64,000 nt of DNA, from NCBI GenBank assembly GCA_964400285.1, contig CAYNTK010000005.1, forward strand, positions 124,001 to 188,000, read 5' to 3'. Origin of the DNA: FEN-1279 sp964400285 (lineage in GTDB: Bacteria; Bacteroidota; Ignavibacteria; Tepidaquicellales; Tepidaquicellaceae). The notes under the pieces are model-generated. The model was not told where the DNA came from. It did no database searches and saw nothing but the letters and a program-made list of their open reading frames with translations. Numbering within the stretch: position 1 is the first letter of the stretch; every line of letters starts with the position of its first letter. The position numbers and the translations under genes were made by a program. Of this stretch, positions 46,181 through 55,507 are shown in pieces.

Positions 46181-47060
46181 ACTAAATTTATATTTACTGC
46201 TTACAATTTTAATTTTTGCAACATCGTGCAGTAAAAACGAAAAGCGTTCCGATGCTTATGGAAATTTCGAAGCAGTTGAAACGATTGTTTCTGCGGAAGC
46301 GACAGGAAAGCTAATTGATTTTAATATTGAAGAAGGAATGGTCTTAGAAAAAGATACAAAAGTAGGAAGTATTGATGCAGACCAGTTATCTCTAAAGAAA
46401 CAGCAGCTCGAAGCTCAAAAAAATACAATCAGAACAAAGTTCAAAAATGTTTTTTCGCAGATTAATGTCTATCAGGAACAGAAAAAAGTAAACCAGATTG
46501 AAAAAAACAGGATAGAAAAACTTTTAAAAGACGATGCGGCAACCACAAAACAACTCGATGATATAAACGGAAGCATTAATGTTCTGAATAAGCAAATTGC
46601 TGCAATAGAATCACAAAACTCGACTACACTACAAGAATTAAAAAATCTCGATGTGCAGATTCAGCAGATTCAAGACCAGATTGATAAAACTTCAATTATT
46701 AATCCTGTGAAAGGGACGGTATTGATGAAACTTGCAGAGCAATCCGAGATTGTGAACTATGGTAAACCATTATATAAAATTGCAGACTTAAGCGTAATGG
46801 AACTGCGTGTATATGTAAGCGGTGAGCAGTTACCTTTAATTAAAATCGGTCAGACAGTAAAAGTATTAATCGATGCCGGTAGGGATGAGTATAAAGAGCT
46901 TGAAGGAATAATAAGTTGGATTTCATCTAAGTCTGAATTCACTCCTAAAATTATTCAGACGAAAGAAGAGAGAGTGAATCTTGTTTATGCCGTAAAAGTA
47001 AAAGTTAATAATGACGGTTCTTTGAAAATAGGGATGCCGGGGGAAGTAGTTTTTAAGTAG
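46173..47060 (+). CDS. HlyD/YbhG-like membrane fusion lipoprotein
   Basis: A 295-residue periplasmic adaptor. The N-terminus has a lipobox (FATSC, Cys19), so it is probably a lipoprotein. A biotinyl-lipoyl half motif (EATGKLIDFNIEEGMVLEKD, about 42-61) is followed by a long coiled-coil hairpin (about 75-170). The second lipoyl half (INPVKGTVLMKLAEQSEIV, about 175-193) and beta-barrel segments come next. It links the ABC transporter to the TolC-like duct. It corresponds in place to YbhG. Confidence 0.88.
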   Translation: MSKLNLYLLLTILIFATSCSKNEKRSDAYGNFEAVETIVSAEATGKLIDFNIEEGMVLEKDTKVGSIDADQLSLKKQQLEAQKNTIRTKFKNVFSQINVYQEQKKVNQIEKNRIEKLLKDDAATTKQLDDINGSINVLNKQIAAIESQNSTTLQELKNLDVQIQQIQDQIDKTSIINPVKGTVLMKLAEQSEIVNYGKPLYKIADLSVMELRVYVSGEQLPLIKIGQTVKVLIDAGRDEYKELEGIISWISSKSEFTPKIIQTKEERVNLVYAVKVKVNNDGSLKIGMPGEVVFK

Positions 47061-47073
47061 AATTAAATGTAAA

Positions 47074-47982
47074 ATGATTGTTGAAGTAAAAAATATCGTA
47101 AAGACATTTGGAAAAATAGTAGCTGTCGATGATATTTCTTTTGAAGTTAAAAAAGGAGAAATCTTAGGTTTAATTGGTCCAGACGGTGCGGGGAAAACAA
47201 CACTATTTAGAATTTTAACAACTCTGTTGAAACCAGAAAAAGGTTTTGCAAAAGTTCTTGGTTTTGATGTAGTAAAAGACTATAAACAAATTCGTAAAAG
47301 AGTCGGATATATGCCCGAAAGATTTTCTTTATATCAGGATTTATCCGTGGAGGAAAATTTGAAATTTTTTGCAACTATTTTTGGAACGACTGTTAAAGAG
47401 AATTATGAATTGATAAAAGACATTTACATTCCAATCGAACCTTTTAAAAAACGTAAAGCGGGAAATCTATCGGGGGGAATGAAACAAAAACTTGCTCTTT
47501 CCTGTGCACTAATTCATAAACCAGAAGTAATATTTCTCGACGAACCGACAACAGGTGTTGACCCGGTTTCGAGGAACGAATTTTGGGAAATATTACAAAA
47601 TCTAAAACTTCAAGGAATTACGATTCTTGTTTCGACTCCTTATATGGATGAAGCATCACTCTGCGACAGAGTTGCTTTGATGCAAAAAGGTAAAACTTTA
47701 AGCATCGATACACCTGCCAATATTATTTCTCAATTTAGGAAATCTTTGTTTGCAATTCATTCTGAAAACCAGTACGAATTATTTCAAAATCTTTTAAAAT
47801 ATGAAAATAAAAGTACAGTGTTTCCATTTGGTGAATTTTTGCATTATACAGATAAAAGAGAAAACATTAATAAAGATGAATTACAAAAATATCTCGATAC
47901 TTTGAATTTAAAAGGGGTTAAATTAGAAAAAATAAAACCTAATATTGAGGACTGCTTTATGGCATTGATGGAGGAGAAATAA
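47074..47982 (+). CDS. ABC transporter ATP-binding protein (YbhF N-half-like)
   Basis: A 302-residue ATPase. Walker A is GPDGAGKTT (35-43), the signature NLSGGMKQ (131-138) is intact, and Walker B is VIFLDEPTTGVDP (about 152-164). A ~70-residue C-terminal extension ends IEDCFMALMEEK, typical of drug-export ATPases. Together with the next gene it corresponds to the two halves of E. coli YbhF, here encoded separately. The stop overlaps the next AUG by one base (TAATG). Confidence 0.92.
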   Translation: MIVEVKNIVKTFGKIVAVDDISFEVKKGEILGLIGPDGAGKTTLFRILTTLLKPEKGFAKVLGFDVVKDYKQIRKRVGYMPERFSLYQDLSVEENLKFFATIFGTTVKENYELIKDIYIPIEPFKKRKAGNLSGGMKQKLALSCALIHKPEVIFLDEPTTGVDPVSRNEFWEILQNLKLQGITILVSTPYMDEASLCDRVALMQKGKTLSIDTPANIISQFRKSLFAIHSENQYELFQNLLKYENKSTVFPFGEFLHYTDKRENINKDELQKYLDTLNLKGVKLEKIKPNIEDCFMALMEEK

Positions 47983-48707
47983 TGGAAAACGAAAAAATAA
48001 TATTTGCGGAAAATCTTACAAAGAAATTCGGACATTTCAAAGCAGTAAATTCGATTTCTTTTTCGGTGAAAAAAGGTGAAATATTTGGATTTCTCGGAGC
48101 AAATGGGGCAGGAAAAACTACTGCATTGAGAATGCTTTGCGGGTTAATAACACCCACTTCAGGCATTGCTACAGTAGGGGGGTTCGACGTATATAAGCAA
48201 ACCGAAAAGATAAAACGAAATATTGGATATATGAGTCAGAAATTTTCACTTTACGAGGATTTAACCGTAAAAGAGAATATTGTATTTTATGGAGGTATAT
48301 ACGGATTAAAAGATTCGGAAATAAAAGAAAAAACAGAATACCTTCTGGATATTTTAAAAATATCCGATGCAAAAAATAAGCTAATTAAATCACTTCCGCT
48401 TGGGTGGAAACAGAAACTCGCATTTTCGATTTCAATAATACATAATCCTAAAATAGTTTTTCTCGATGAACCAACAGGTGGAGTTGACCCTATTACAAGG
48501 AGGCAATTTTGGAATATGATTTATGAAGCGGCAGTAAAAGGTATTACTATTATTGTAACCACTCATTATATGGACGAAGCAGAATATTGCAACAGGGTTT
48601 CGATTATGTCGGACGGAAAAATTGCATCGCTCGATACACCGGCAAAACTTAAAGAGAAGTATGAAGTAAACTCTATGCACGAGGTTTTTTTGAAAATAGC
48701 TCGATGA
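47982..48707 (+). CDS. ABC transporter ATP-binding protein (YbhF C-half-like)
   Basis: A 241-residue ATPase with Walker A GANGAGKTT (39-47), Walker B VFLDEPTGGVDP and TTHYMDEAEYC. The signature is changed from LSGGQ to LPLGW (138-142), as in the second half of YbhF-type fused ATPases, so this subunit may form the degenerate composite site. A strong Shine-Dalgarno (GGAGGAG, about 47970-47976) overlaps the end of the first ATPase gene. It should dimerise with the preceding ATPase to drive the two permeases. Confidence 0.92.
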   Translation: MENEKIIFAENLTKKFGHFKAVNSISFSVKKGEIFGFLGANGAGKTTALRMLCGLITPTSGIATVGGFDVYKQTEKIKRNIGYMSQKFSLYEDLTVKENIVFYGGIYGLKDSEIKEKTEYLLDILKISDAKNKLIKSLPLGWKQKLAFSISIIHNPKIVFLDEPTGGVDPITRRQFWNMIYEAAVKGITIIVTTHYMDEAEYCNRVSIMSDGKIASLDTPAKLKEKYEVNSMHEVFLKIAR

Positions 48708-48753
48708 ATTATAAATGTTAAAATACAAAAGAATTTTAAGAATTTTTAATTTT

Positions 48754-49860
48754 ATGAATCGATTTATCGGATTTTTAATAAAGGAGTTTTATCACATTTT
48801 TCGGGATTTCAGGACACTTTTAATTTTATTCGGAATGCCGATAGCACAAATTTTATTATTTGGCTATGCGATTACGAATGAAATAAGGGATGTTAAAATT
48901 GCAATACTCGACGAATCGAAGGATAATGTGACGAGAGAAATATGCGACAAGTTATTATCTTCGAGATATTTTATTCTTTATGATAATCTTCAATCTGTAA
49001 AAGACATCGAGCCGGAATTTCGTAAAGGTATTATAAAAGAAGTAATTATCTTCGAGCCAAATTTTTCCGAAAATTTATATAAAGAGGGAAAAGCAAATAT
49101 ACAATTAATTGCAGATGCGTCAGAGCCAAATCTTGCAAATATGATAGTGGGTTATACATCCTCGATTTTATTAGATTACCAGAGAGAAATTGCTAAATTA
49201 AAAAACATTTCCCCCGTAATTAATACAGAAATAAAAATGCGATTTAATCCGAATTTAAAAAGTGTTTTTATGTTTGTCCCTGGTTTAATGTCAGTAATAT
49301 TATTACTTGTTTCGGCTTTGATGACTTCTATATCGATTACGAAAGAAAAAGAAATCGGAACGATGGAAATTCTTTTAGTTTCCCCATTGAAACCTTTTCA
49401 GATAGTCATTGGAAAAGTAATTCCATACTTATTGCTTGCTTTCATTAATGCATTTGTGATTTTAGGACTTGCTCAATTTGTGTTCGGTGTTCCTATCGTT
49501 GGGAATACAATATTATTGGTTTTGGAAAGCACATTGTTTGTGATTGTTGCCCTTTCGCTTGGTATCCTGATTTCTACAATCAGCAATAATCAGCAAACTG
49601 CAATGATGATATCTCTTGGTGGGCTTATGTTACCGACAATTATTTTATCGGGATATATTTTCCCTATCGAGAATATGCCTTATCTTTTACAGTTGTTAAG
49701 CAATATAGTTCCTGCAAGGTGGTTTATTACGATTGTAAAAGGAATAATGTTAAAAGGAAGTGATTTCGGTTATATTATGAAAGAAACATTTGTCTTAATA
49801 GGAATGGCGGTATTTTTTATTTTACTAAGCATTAAGAAATTCAAAACGCGACTCGAATAA
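48754..49860 (+). CDS. ABC-2 type permease (YbhS-like)
   Basis: A 368-residue permease from the AUG at 48754 (MNRFIGFLIKEFYHIFRD), where family members normally begin; an in-frame AUG at 48715 would add 13 residues and reduce the gap to 7 nt. One helix (about 20-40) precedes a ~130-residue periplasmic domain. Five more helices cover about 170-365 with EIGTMEILLVSPLKPFQIVIGK, the ABC-2 coupling segment. It pairs with the next permease. Confidence 0.9.
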   Translation: MNRFIGFLIKEFYHIFRDFRTLLILFGMPIAQILLFGYAITNEIRDVKIAILDESKDNVTREICDKLLSSRYFILYDNLQSVKDIEPEFRKGIIKEVIIFEPNFSENLYKEGKANIQLIADASEPNLANMIVGYTSSILLDYQREIAKLKNISPVINTEIKMRFNPNLKSVFMFVPGLMSVILLLVSALMTSISITKEKEIGTMEILLVSPLKPFQIVIGKVIPYLLLAFINAFVILGLAQFVFGVPIVGNTILLVLESTLFVIVALSLGILISTISNNQQTAMMISLGGLMLPTIILSGYIFPIENMPYLLQLLSNIVPARWFITIVKGIMLKGSDFGYIMKETFVLIGMAVFFILLSIKKFKTRLE

Positions 49861-49863
49861 TAA

Positions 49864-50985
49864 ATGAGAACAATCAAATTTTTATTGAAAAAAGAATTCC
49901 TGCAAATCTTCCGCAATAAAGCGATGATACCTATTATATTTTTTATGCCTCTTGTTCAGTTGCTTATACTCTCCAATGCGGCGACTTATGAAATAAAAAA
50001 TATTAAATTTTCGGTGGTAGATTTAGACCAGAGTAGGTTTTCGCGTGAATTAATTTCTAAATTCACATCGACAGGTTATTTCATTTTAACTGAAAATTCT
50101 TTTTCTGTCTCCGAAGCCGAAGAAGGTTTTAAAAGAAACACAACTAAATTAATTTTACACATTCCCCAAAATTTCGAAAAAGATTACAGAAGACTTGGGA
50201 CTGCAAAAGTTCAGGCAATTATAAATGGAGAAGACGGAGCGGCTGCAGGAATAATTAATTACTACACGAATAATATAATACAGCAGTTTTCGAGCGGAGT
50301 GATTGCTGAATGGTCTGGAGTAACGGAAACAGAAAAAAATCCTGTGATAAATATAAATTATTCGAACTGGTTCAATCCCGAACTCGATTACAAAACGTAT
50401 ATGGTGCCGGGAATCCTTGTAGCTCTTGTATCTTTAATCGGTATGTTTTTATCGGGAATGAATATAGTGAAGGAAAAAGAAATTGGAACAATCGAACAGT
50501 TAAACGTGACACCAATCAAAAAAAGTCAGTTCATAATAGGAAAGCTTTTACCATTCTGGCTCATCGGAATATTCGAACTTGCATTCGGAACGACGCTTGG
50601 ATTTTTTATTTTTAATGTGCCGATGCTTGGAAGTCCGTTTTTGATTTTACTTCTTGCAGGGATTTACCTTCTTGTTATTCTTGGAATGGGATTATTCATT
50701 TCTACTTTTACAAACACGCAACAGCAGGCAATGTTTATCGCATGGTTTTTTCTTGTAATATTTATGCTAATGGGCGGGATATTCACACCTGTAGAAAGTA
50801 TGCCGGACTGGGCACAGACAGTTACATTTTTTAATCCTATTTCGCACTTCAGCCGTGCAATGAGAATGATAATGCTGAAAGGCAGCGGTTTGAAAGACGT
50901 GCTCAATACAATATATATTCTCTCCGGATATGCATTTGTGATGCTGACATTTGCAATATTCAGATATAAAAAAGTAGAAGGGTAA
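49864..50985 (+). CDS. ABC-2 type permease (YbhR-like)
   Basis: A 373-residue permease homologous to the preceding one: LKKEFLQIFRNKAMIPII at the N-terminus, an extracytoplasmic domain (about 45-170), then five helices with KEIGTIEQLNVTPIKKSQFIIGK. It lies 3 nt after the first permease gene and is the last gene of the operon. The two permeases probably form a heterodimer. Substrate is unknown; YbhFSR-type systems export drugs or cations. Confidence 0.9.
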   Translation: MRTIKFLLKKEFLQIFRNKAMIPIIFFMPLVQLLILSNAATYEIKNIKFSVVDLDQSRFSRELISKFTSTGYFILTENSFSVSEAEEGFKRNTTKLILHIPQNFEKDYRRLGTAKVQAIINGEDGAAAGIINYYTNNIIQQFSSGVIAEWSGVTETEKNPVININYSNWFNPELDYKTYMVPGILVALVSLIGMFLSGMNIVKEKEIGTIEQLNVTPIKKSQFIIGKLLPFWLIGIFELAFGTTLGFFIFNVPMLGSPFLILLLAGIYLLVILGMGLFISTFTNTQQQAMFIAWFFLVIFMLMGGIFTPVESMPDWAQTVTFFNPISHFSRAMRMIMLKGSGLKDVLNTIYILSGYAFVMLTFAIFRYKKVEG

Positions 50986-51401
50986 AGATATAAAATATTT
51001 TTATCATAATTTTAAGTTAATATTAGATTTGTAAGTAATATTATAAGATATTATAAATTAATTATTTACATTTTTATGATTTTTTATTTTTTACCTGCAA
51101 TAAACTTTCCACTAATCAAAAATAAATCTAATTCAATAATTATTACCGACAGTTATTTCATTTATTAATAACTCTCATCACATTTTTGGAGGAACGGTTA
51201 TTGGTTATAATATTTATATAAATTTAATAATGACTAAATAGCTGTTATTATATATATATATATATATATATTGTATTATTTTAGATATTGACTTTATTTC
51301 TTAAAAAGTTTAGTTTGTATAGTTCGGTTATGGAATATCGATTATCGTTTCATTGATTTATAATTCAATAATTTTTTGAATAAAAATTAAATCAAAGCAA
51401 A
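50986..51401. other. AT-rich 416-nt gap with a TA repeat
   Basis: No convincing gene is seen. It contains a (TA)11 tract at 51249-51270 and a GGAGG at about 51188 that is followed only by very short frames. It probably holds the end of the efflux operon and the promoter of the next gene; I could not identify either element with confidence. Confidence 0.5.
51249..51270. repeat. (TA)11 dinucleotide tract
   Basis: Eleven perfect TA units, 132 nt before the start of the YCF48-like gene. Such a tract can vary in length by slippage and could alter promoter geometry, but no promoter boxes were recognised on either side. Confidence 0.85.
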
Positions 51402-52673
51402 ATGAAAAAAATTATCATAACACTAATCATTCTTCATTTCACGTTTATCATTGCAAACGCACAATGGGTTCAGCAAAATTCGGGTACATCTACAGATTTT
51501 CATTCCGTTAAGTTTATAAATAAATATACGGGTTGGGTATGCGGAACAGGAACAATATTAAAAACGACAAATGGAGGCATAAACTGGCTTGCACAAAATC
51601 ATCCGGCTACAGGCAAAACATTAACCAGTTTAAGTATTGTTGATTCTCTTAATTTATACTGTGTTGGGTATTTTGAAACAATCTTAAAAACTACAAACGG
51701 CGGTATTAACTGGATTGCAATACGCAATGGTCCTGGAGGTACCGGCTCAAGTTACGAATCTTGTTTCTTTATTAATAAGAACACAGGATGGATAACTGGA
51801 AGTGGGTCATACATTTGGAAAACAACAAACGGGGGAGATTCATTAATTTATATTGACTTACTTTGGGGATATTTATATGATATATATTTTAAAGATTCTT
51901 TGTTAGGTCTAATTTGCGGAGATGCAGGAGCTTTATTAAGAACAACAAACGGAGGAATAAATTGGTATGTTCCTAACATTCAACTTCATTTTCAAGGACA
52001 CACATTTGATAAATTATCAATTTTAAATAATCAATATGGCTGGATAGTAGGCGAGCAGGTTTATCCGGTTTATCGAACAACTGACTTCGGAGAAAACTGG
52101 GATAGTATTGGTCGAGTGGCAGGTGCATTTGATTTATATTGTGTAAGATTTTCAAGTATAAATACAGGTTGGTGCGGAGGAGGAGGGGTTTATTATGGAA
52201 GAATGTTTAAAACAACGAACAGTGGTTACACCTGGCAACAATATAATAATACAATAAATTGTTATTTTAGTGATTATTGGTTTTATAATGACAGCATCGG
52301 TTGGGCTGTAGGAAGCAACGGAGTAATTTTAAAGACAACAAATGGTGGATTTTCGTATATTAATGAAATCTCATCAGAGGTTCCATATTATTTCAAATTA
52401 GAACAAAATTATCCAAACCCATTTAATAATATAACAAAAATAAGATTCAATATATCGAAATTGAAAGAAAAGAATTTTATTATAAAAAATGTTAATATTA
52501 AAGTTTTTAATATCTTAGGACAAGAAATAGCAACATTAATTGACGAAGTACTTTCTCCCGGAATATACGAGGTTTATTTCGATGGAAGCAATTTATCAAG
52601 CGGGGTATATTATTACAATTTATATGTAAATGAGAAAATATATGATTCAAAAAAATTAGTTTTATTAAAGTAA
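51402..52673 (+). CDS. T9SS-exported YCF48-like propeller protein
   Basis: A 423-residue exported protein. The signal peptide (about 1-22) is followed by WVQQNSGTSTDFHSV, nearly the same entry as in the protein at 42.5 kb. Six or seven YCF48-like blades (about 25-320) carry LKTTNGGINW and GWAVGSNG repeats. The sorting domain has NYPNPFNNITKIRF and ends SKKLVLLK. It lacks the P-domain of its relative. Function unknown; probably a surface-displayed adhesion or scaffold protein. Confidence 0.82.
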   Translation: MKKIIITLIILHFTFIIANAQWVQQNSGTSTDFHSVKFINKYTGWVCGTGTILKTTNGGINWLAQNHPATGKTLTSLSIVDSLNLYCVGYFETILKTTNGGINWIAIRNGPGGTGSSYESCFFINKNTGWITGSGSYIWKTTNGGDSLIYIDLLWGYLYDIYFKDSLLGLICGDAGALLRTTNGGINWYVPNIQLHFQGHTFDKLSILNNQYGWIVGEQVYPVYRTTDFGENWDSIGRVAGAFDLYCVRFSSINTGWCGGGGVYYGRMFKTTNSGYTWQQYNNTINCYFSDYWFYNDSIGWAVGSNGVILKTTNGGFSYINEISSEVPYYFKLEQNYPNPFNNITKIRFNISKLKEKNFIIKNVNIKVFNILGQEIATLIDEVLSPGIYEVYFDGSNLSSGVYYYNLYVNEKIYDSKKLVLLK

Positions 52674-52730
52674 ATAATTAGAAAGGTTTAAATGGATAAG
52701 CCACCAAAAAAATAAGTTTGGAAAATTACA

Positions 52731-52858
52731 AGGGCGGATGTCTTTGAATTAAGTCACAGCGAACGACACTCAAAGTTTGGGGTAATTTATATATGATAAC
52801 TCTTCTTTATAAATCAATAAATTTATTTATCATAATATAATAACCCCAAATCCGCCCT
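52731..52858 (+). other. Structured three-stem element, possible RNA regulator
   Basis: Complementary segments suggest a junction. The outer stem pairs AGGGCGGAT (52731-52739) with ATCCGCCCT (52850-52858). Inside it, hairpin 1 pairs CTTTGA (52742-52747) with TCAAAG (52770-52775). A long hairpin 2 pairs TTTGGGGT (52776-52783) with the matching ACCCCAAA (ending 52850), with further pairing inward (ATGATAA with TTATCAT). The GC-rich outer arms stand out from the AT-rich surroundings. It lies 50 nt before the start of the M6-like gene. It could be a leader RNA, a terminator-antiterminator or a small mobile palindromic unit. Confidence 0.5.
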
Positions 52859-52908
52859 ATTTTTTAATAAAATCATTTTAATAATAATTAAATTTGGGAG
52901 AAACTAAA

Positions 52909-55350
52909 ATGAAAAAATTCATTTTTTTAGTTCTGGCAATAGTTTTAGTTTTTGGAATTTCTAAAATCTCAAATCCACAAGAACATTTTCTTTTCGATTT
53001 TACTTGTGGTACAAATGATCTATTAACAGCACCGATAATCAGAAGTCTAAGTACAACATTTGAAGGATTTATAAAACCCAACAGGACAGATACTATTAAT
53101 GGAAATTTCACAGAATATAACGCATACTTTCCAGTTTTGGTAGTGTTTGTTCAGTTTAAAGATGACCAGGGTACTGATGTCTGGCCAAATGTAAGTGATA
53201 CTTCCGGACCAACATATAAAAATACTATGATAGCAACAACGAAAAGTTATAATACTAACTGGTGGGAAGCTTATAACTTAAATACGGAAACACTTAGCGA
53301 TTATTACCTGCAGTCATCGAGAGGAAAAATGCATGTAATAGGTGATGTGTATTCGATAGTTCTTGATAGTAATGCCTCGTATTACAGGGGTATAGGAGAG
53401 TCTGCAATGACTACCGAAATATGGAAAAAGTTAAATCGAATTTATCCTATAAATTGGAAGAAATACGATAGATGGGGATGGGATAATGATAATAAAACGT
53501 TTAAATATGAAAGAGACAGTATAGTCGATTTTATATATAAAATTCACAAAACTACCGGTAATGGTGTATTACAAGACTATTATGGATATGCCGGACTCGG
53601 AGGAGGAGCAGATTTTGAGGTAGATACAGTGAATCATATAAAAATAAACCATGGTTATGGAGTCTACGGTTCAGGAATTACCGCTATAAAAAATCAAACG
53701 AAAGAAGGAGTGTTTGGTACTGTATGCCACGAACACGCTCATTATATTTATTCCTGGGGTCATATGACTTATGCAAAATTAAGTTATGGAGTCGGATTTG
53801 ATTTATTTAACAGCCCTTACGAAATGATATATAACGGATATATGACTCCAAAAGTAGCAGAATTCGGTCAAACAAATACTTTAAGAGATTATTCCTCCAG
53901 AAATACAGGTAATGGAGAAATAATTAAAGTACCAATCACTGAAACAGAGTGCTTTTTGCTTGCTAATCGAAGAAAAGTGAGTCACTGGGATAGAGTTATG
54001 CTTGGTGATACCGCTTTTTATAATGTTTTCAATGATTGGGAATATGGAAAAGGTTTGTATATTTACCACGTTTTTAATGGAATTCAACCACCAACATATA
54101 CCTATACTGTTCCTCAAGATATGGAAAGTGCTGATGGATATTTCAGATGGGATACAATTGGCAAACAATCAGTATATATGAATTGTTGGACAAGTGAACC
54201 AGTTTGGTGGGTATTTAAGAAATCAGAAGTATTATATATAAATGACCCATCATCACTTGGTACAAATCATTTTAAAGGTGACCAACTTAGTTTGCATCAT
54301 CTTATAGGATGGAATCCCGATGGTTCTCCGCAAGGGATGACAGTAAAATTTGGTATTGGTAAAAGAGCTGATAATAATTGCCTTTTGGGAACTGATAGAT
54401 TATTCACAAACGAAACAGAGTATTTTTCTAATTATAATAATGGAGGAACACGATATGATGCGTGGAACGTAGGATATAATGAGGTTTTTAGCCCTTATTC
54501 AAGTCCAAGTACAGCAAAACATAATGATGACAATTCGGGGATATTTATTTGGTATAAATCTTTAAATTCTTCTACCAATGAAGCAAGTATAGATATTTAT
54601 CAGGTTGATAATCCGAATTCATTAGATGAAATTTTAGAATTGACACCTCCCTCTCGTCCTATGGGAATAAAAACCGATTATCATTGGGTAAGCGAAACCT
54701 TGTGTCATCCGAAAATTACCTGGGTTAATAATACCGAACCCGATGTGATTAATCCTTCGACTGGAAAAATTAGATATAAATTATACAGAGCATATAAACT
54801 TTATATGAATCAAATTCCCGGACCACCTGTGCTTATCGAAAATAATCTTGAATTTTACCCGAATGAAACCCCAACTTATATCGATTATCAAATAATCGGT
54901 TATCAAAGCATTTTATCGGGTGATGAGCCATGGCTGTATCCAGTGCGATACTGGGTAAAAGTAGTAGATAATAGTAACGATGAATCTGTATTCTCTGACT
55001 TCACAAGTGCAATTGGTATTAATGATGGAAGCGTTCCAATTGGTGGTTCAGGTAGTGATAATTTAATTTCTAACAAAAACATTCCAAAGCAATTTGCATT
55101 AAGTCAAAACTATCCCAATCCATTCAATCCCATAACGAATATTAAATACGATTTACCAAAAGATATTTTTGTATCGATAAAAATTTATGATATGCTCGGC
55201 AGAGAAATCAAAACACTTGTAAATGAATTTAAAAACGCAGGCAGTTACGTAGTATCGTTTAACGGCAGTGAACTTGCAAGTGGAATTTATTTCTACAGGA
55301 TTCAAGCGGGGAATTTTGCTTCGGTTAAGCGAATGGTTTTAATCAAATAG
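52909..55350 (+). CDS. M6-like metallopeptidase with T9SS sorting domain
   Basis: An 813-residue secreted protein. The start at 52909 is set by a GGGAG site 8 nt upstream; a UUG at 52894 is less likely. After a signal peptide (about 1-24), FPVLVVFVQFKDDQGTD opens an M6-like catalytic region. The zinc motif is HEHAH (274-278, HExxH) in FGTVCHEHAHYIYSWGH. A fibronectin-like domain (about 580-700) and a sorting domain (NYPNPFNPITNIKY ... KRMVLIK) end the protein. Immune inhibitor A-type M6 enzymes are secreted proteases; the third zinc ligand was not identified, so the family call is moderate. Confidence 0.8.
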   Translation: MKKFIFLVLAIVLVFGISKISNPQEHFLFDFTCGTNDLLTAPIIRSLSTTFEGFIKPNRTDTINGNFTEYNAYFPVLVVFVQFKDDQGTDVWPNVSDTSGPTYKNTMIATTKSYNTNWWEAYNLNTETLSDYYLQSSRGKMHVIGDVYSIVLDSNASYYRGIGESAMTTEIWKKLNRIYPINWKKYDRWGWDNDNKTFKYERDSIVDFIYKIHKTTGNGVLQDYYGYAGLGGGADFEVDTVNHIKINHGYGVYGSGITAIKNQTKEGVFGTVCHEHAHYIYSWGHMTYAKLSYGVGFDLFNSPYEMIYNGYMTPKVAEFGQTNTLRDYSSRNTGNGEIIKVPITETECFLLANRRKVSHWDRVMLGDTAFYNVFNDWEYGKGLYIYHVFNGIQPPTYTYTVPQDMESADGYFRWDTIGKQSVYMNCWTSEPVWWVFKKSEVLYINDPSSLGTNHFKGDQLSLHHLIGWNPDGSPQGMTVKFGIGKRADNNCLLGTDRLFTNETEYFSNYNNGGTRYDAWNVGYNEVFSPYSSPSTAKHNDDNSGIFIWYKSLNSSTNEASIDIYQVDNPNSLDEILELTPPSRPMGIKTDYHWVSETLCHPKITWVNNTEPDVINPSTGKIRYKLYRAYKLYMNQIPGPPVLIENNLEFYPNETPTYIDYQIIGYQSILSGDEPWLYPVRYWVKVVDNSNDESVFSDFTSAIGINDGSVPIGGSGSDNLISNKNIPKQFALSQNYPNPFNPITNIKYDLPKDIFVSIKIYDMLGREIKTLVNEFKNAGSYVVSFNGSELASGIYFYRIQAGNFASVKRMVLIK

Positions 55351-55411
55351 CAAATGCGTTCTTTGTATCCTAACTTGTCGGGATAGCAAATAGCAAAAGA
55401 AGTATATTAAT

Positions 55412-55452
55412 AAAAAGACTATAGAAGAATTTTCTTTTATAGTCTTTTTTTT
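55412..55452 (+). terminator. Intrinsic terminator after the M6-like gene
   Basis: A near-perfect hairpin with arms AAAAAGACTATA (55412-55423) and TATAGTCTTTTT (55438-55449), extended inward by several pairs, and running into a T run. It lies 60 nt after the stop at 55350 and before the DUF302 gene, so it probably ends the M6 transcript. Confidence 0.75.
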
Positions 55453-55507
55453 ATTAGATTATTTTAAATAGAATTTTTTTTATTTTAGATAAATTAATAA
55501 TAATAAT

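Noticed and set aside
47982..48707. Inactive ATPase because of the LPLGW signature
   Set aside because: The same change is usual in the second ATPase half of YbhF-type transporters, and both Walker motifs are intact.
51185..51240. A small gene after the GGAGG at about 51188
   Set aside because: Frames after it close within a few codons.
52889..52896. TAAATTTG before the M6-like gene as a promoter
   Set aside because: No TTG at the right distance, and it overlaps the ribosome-binding site.
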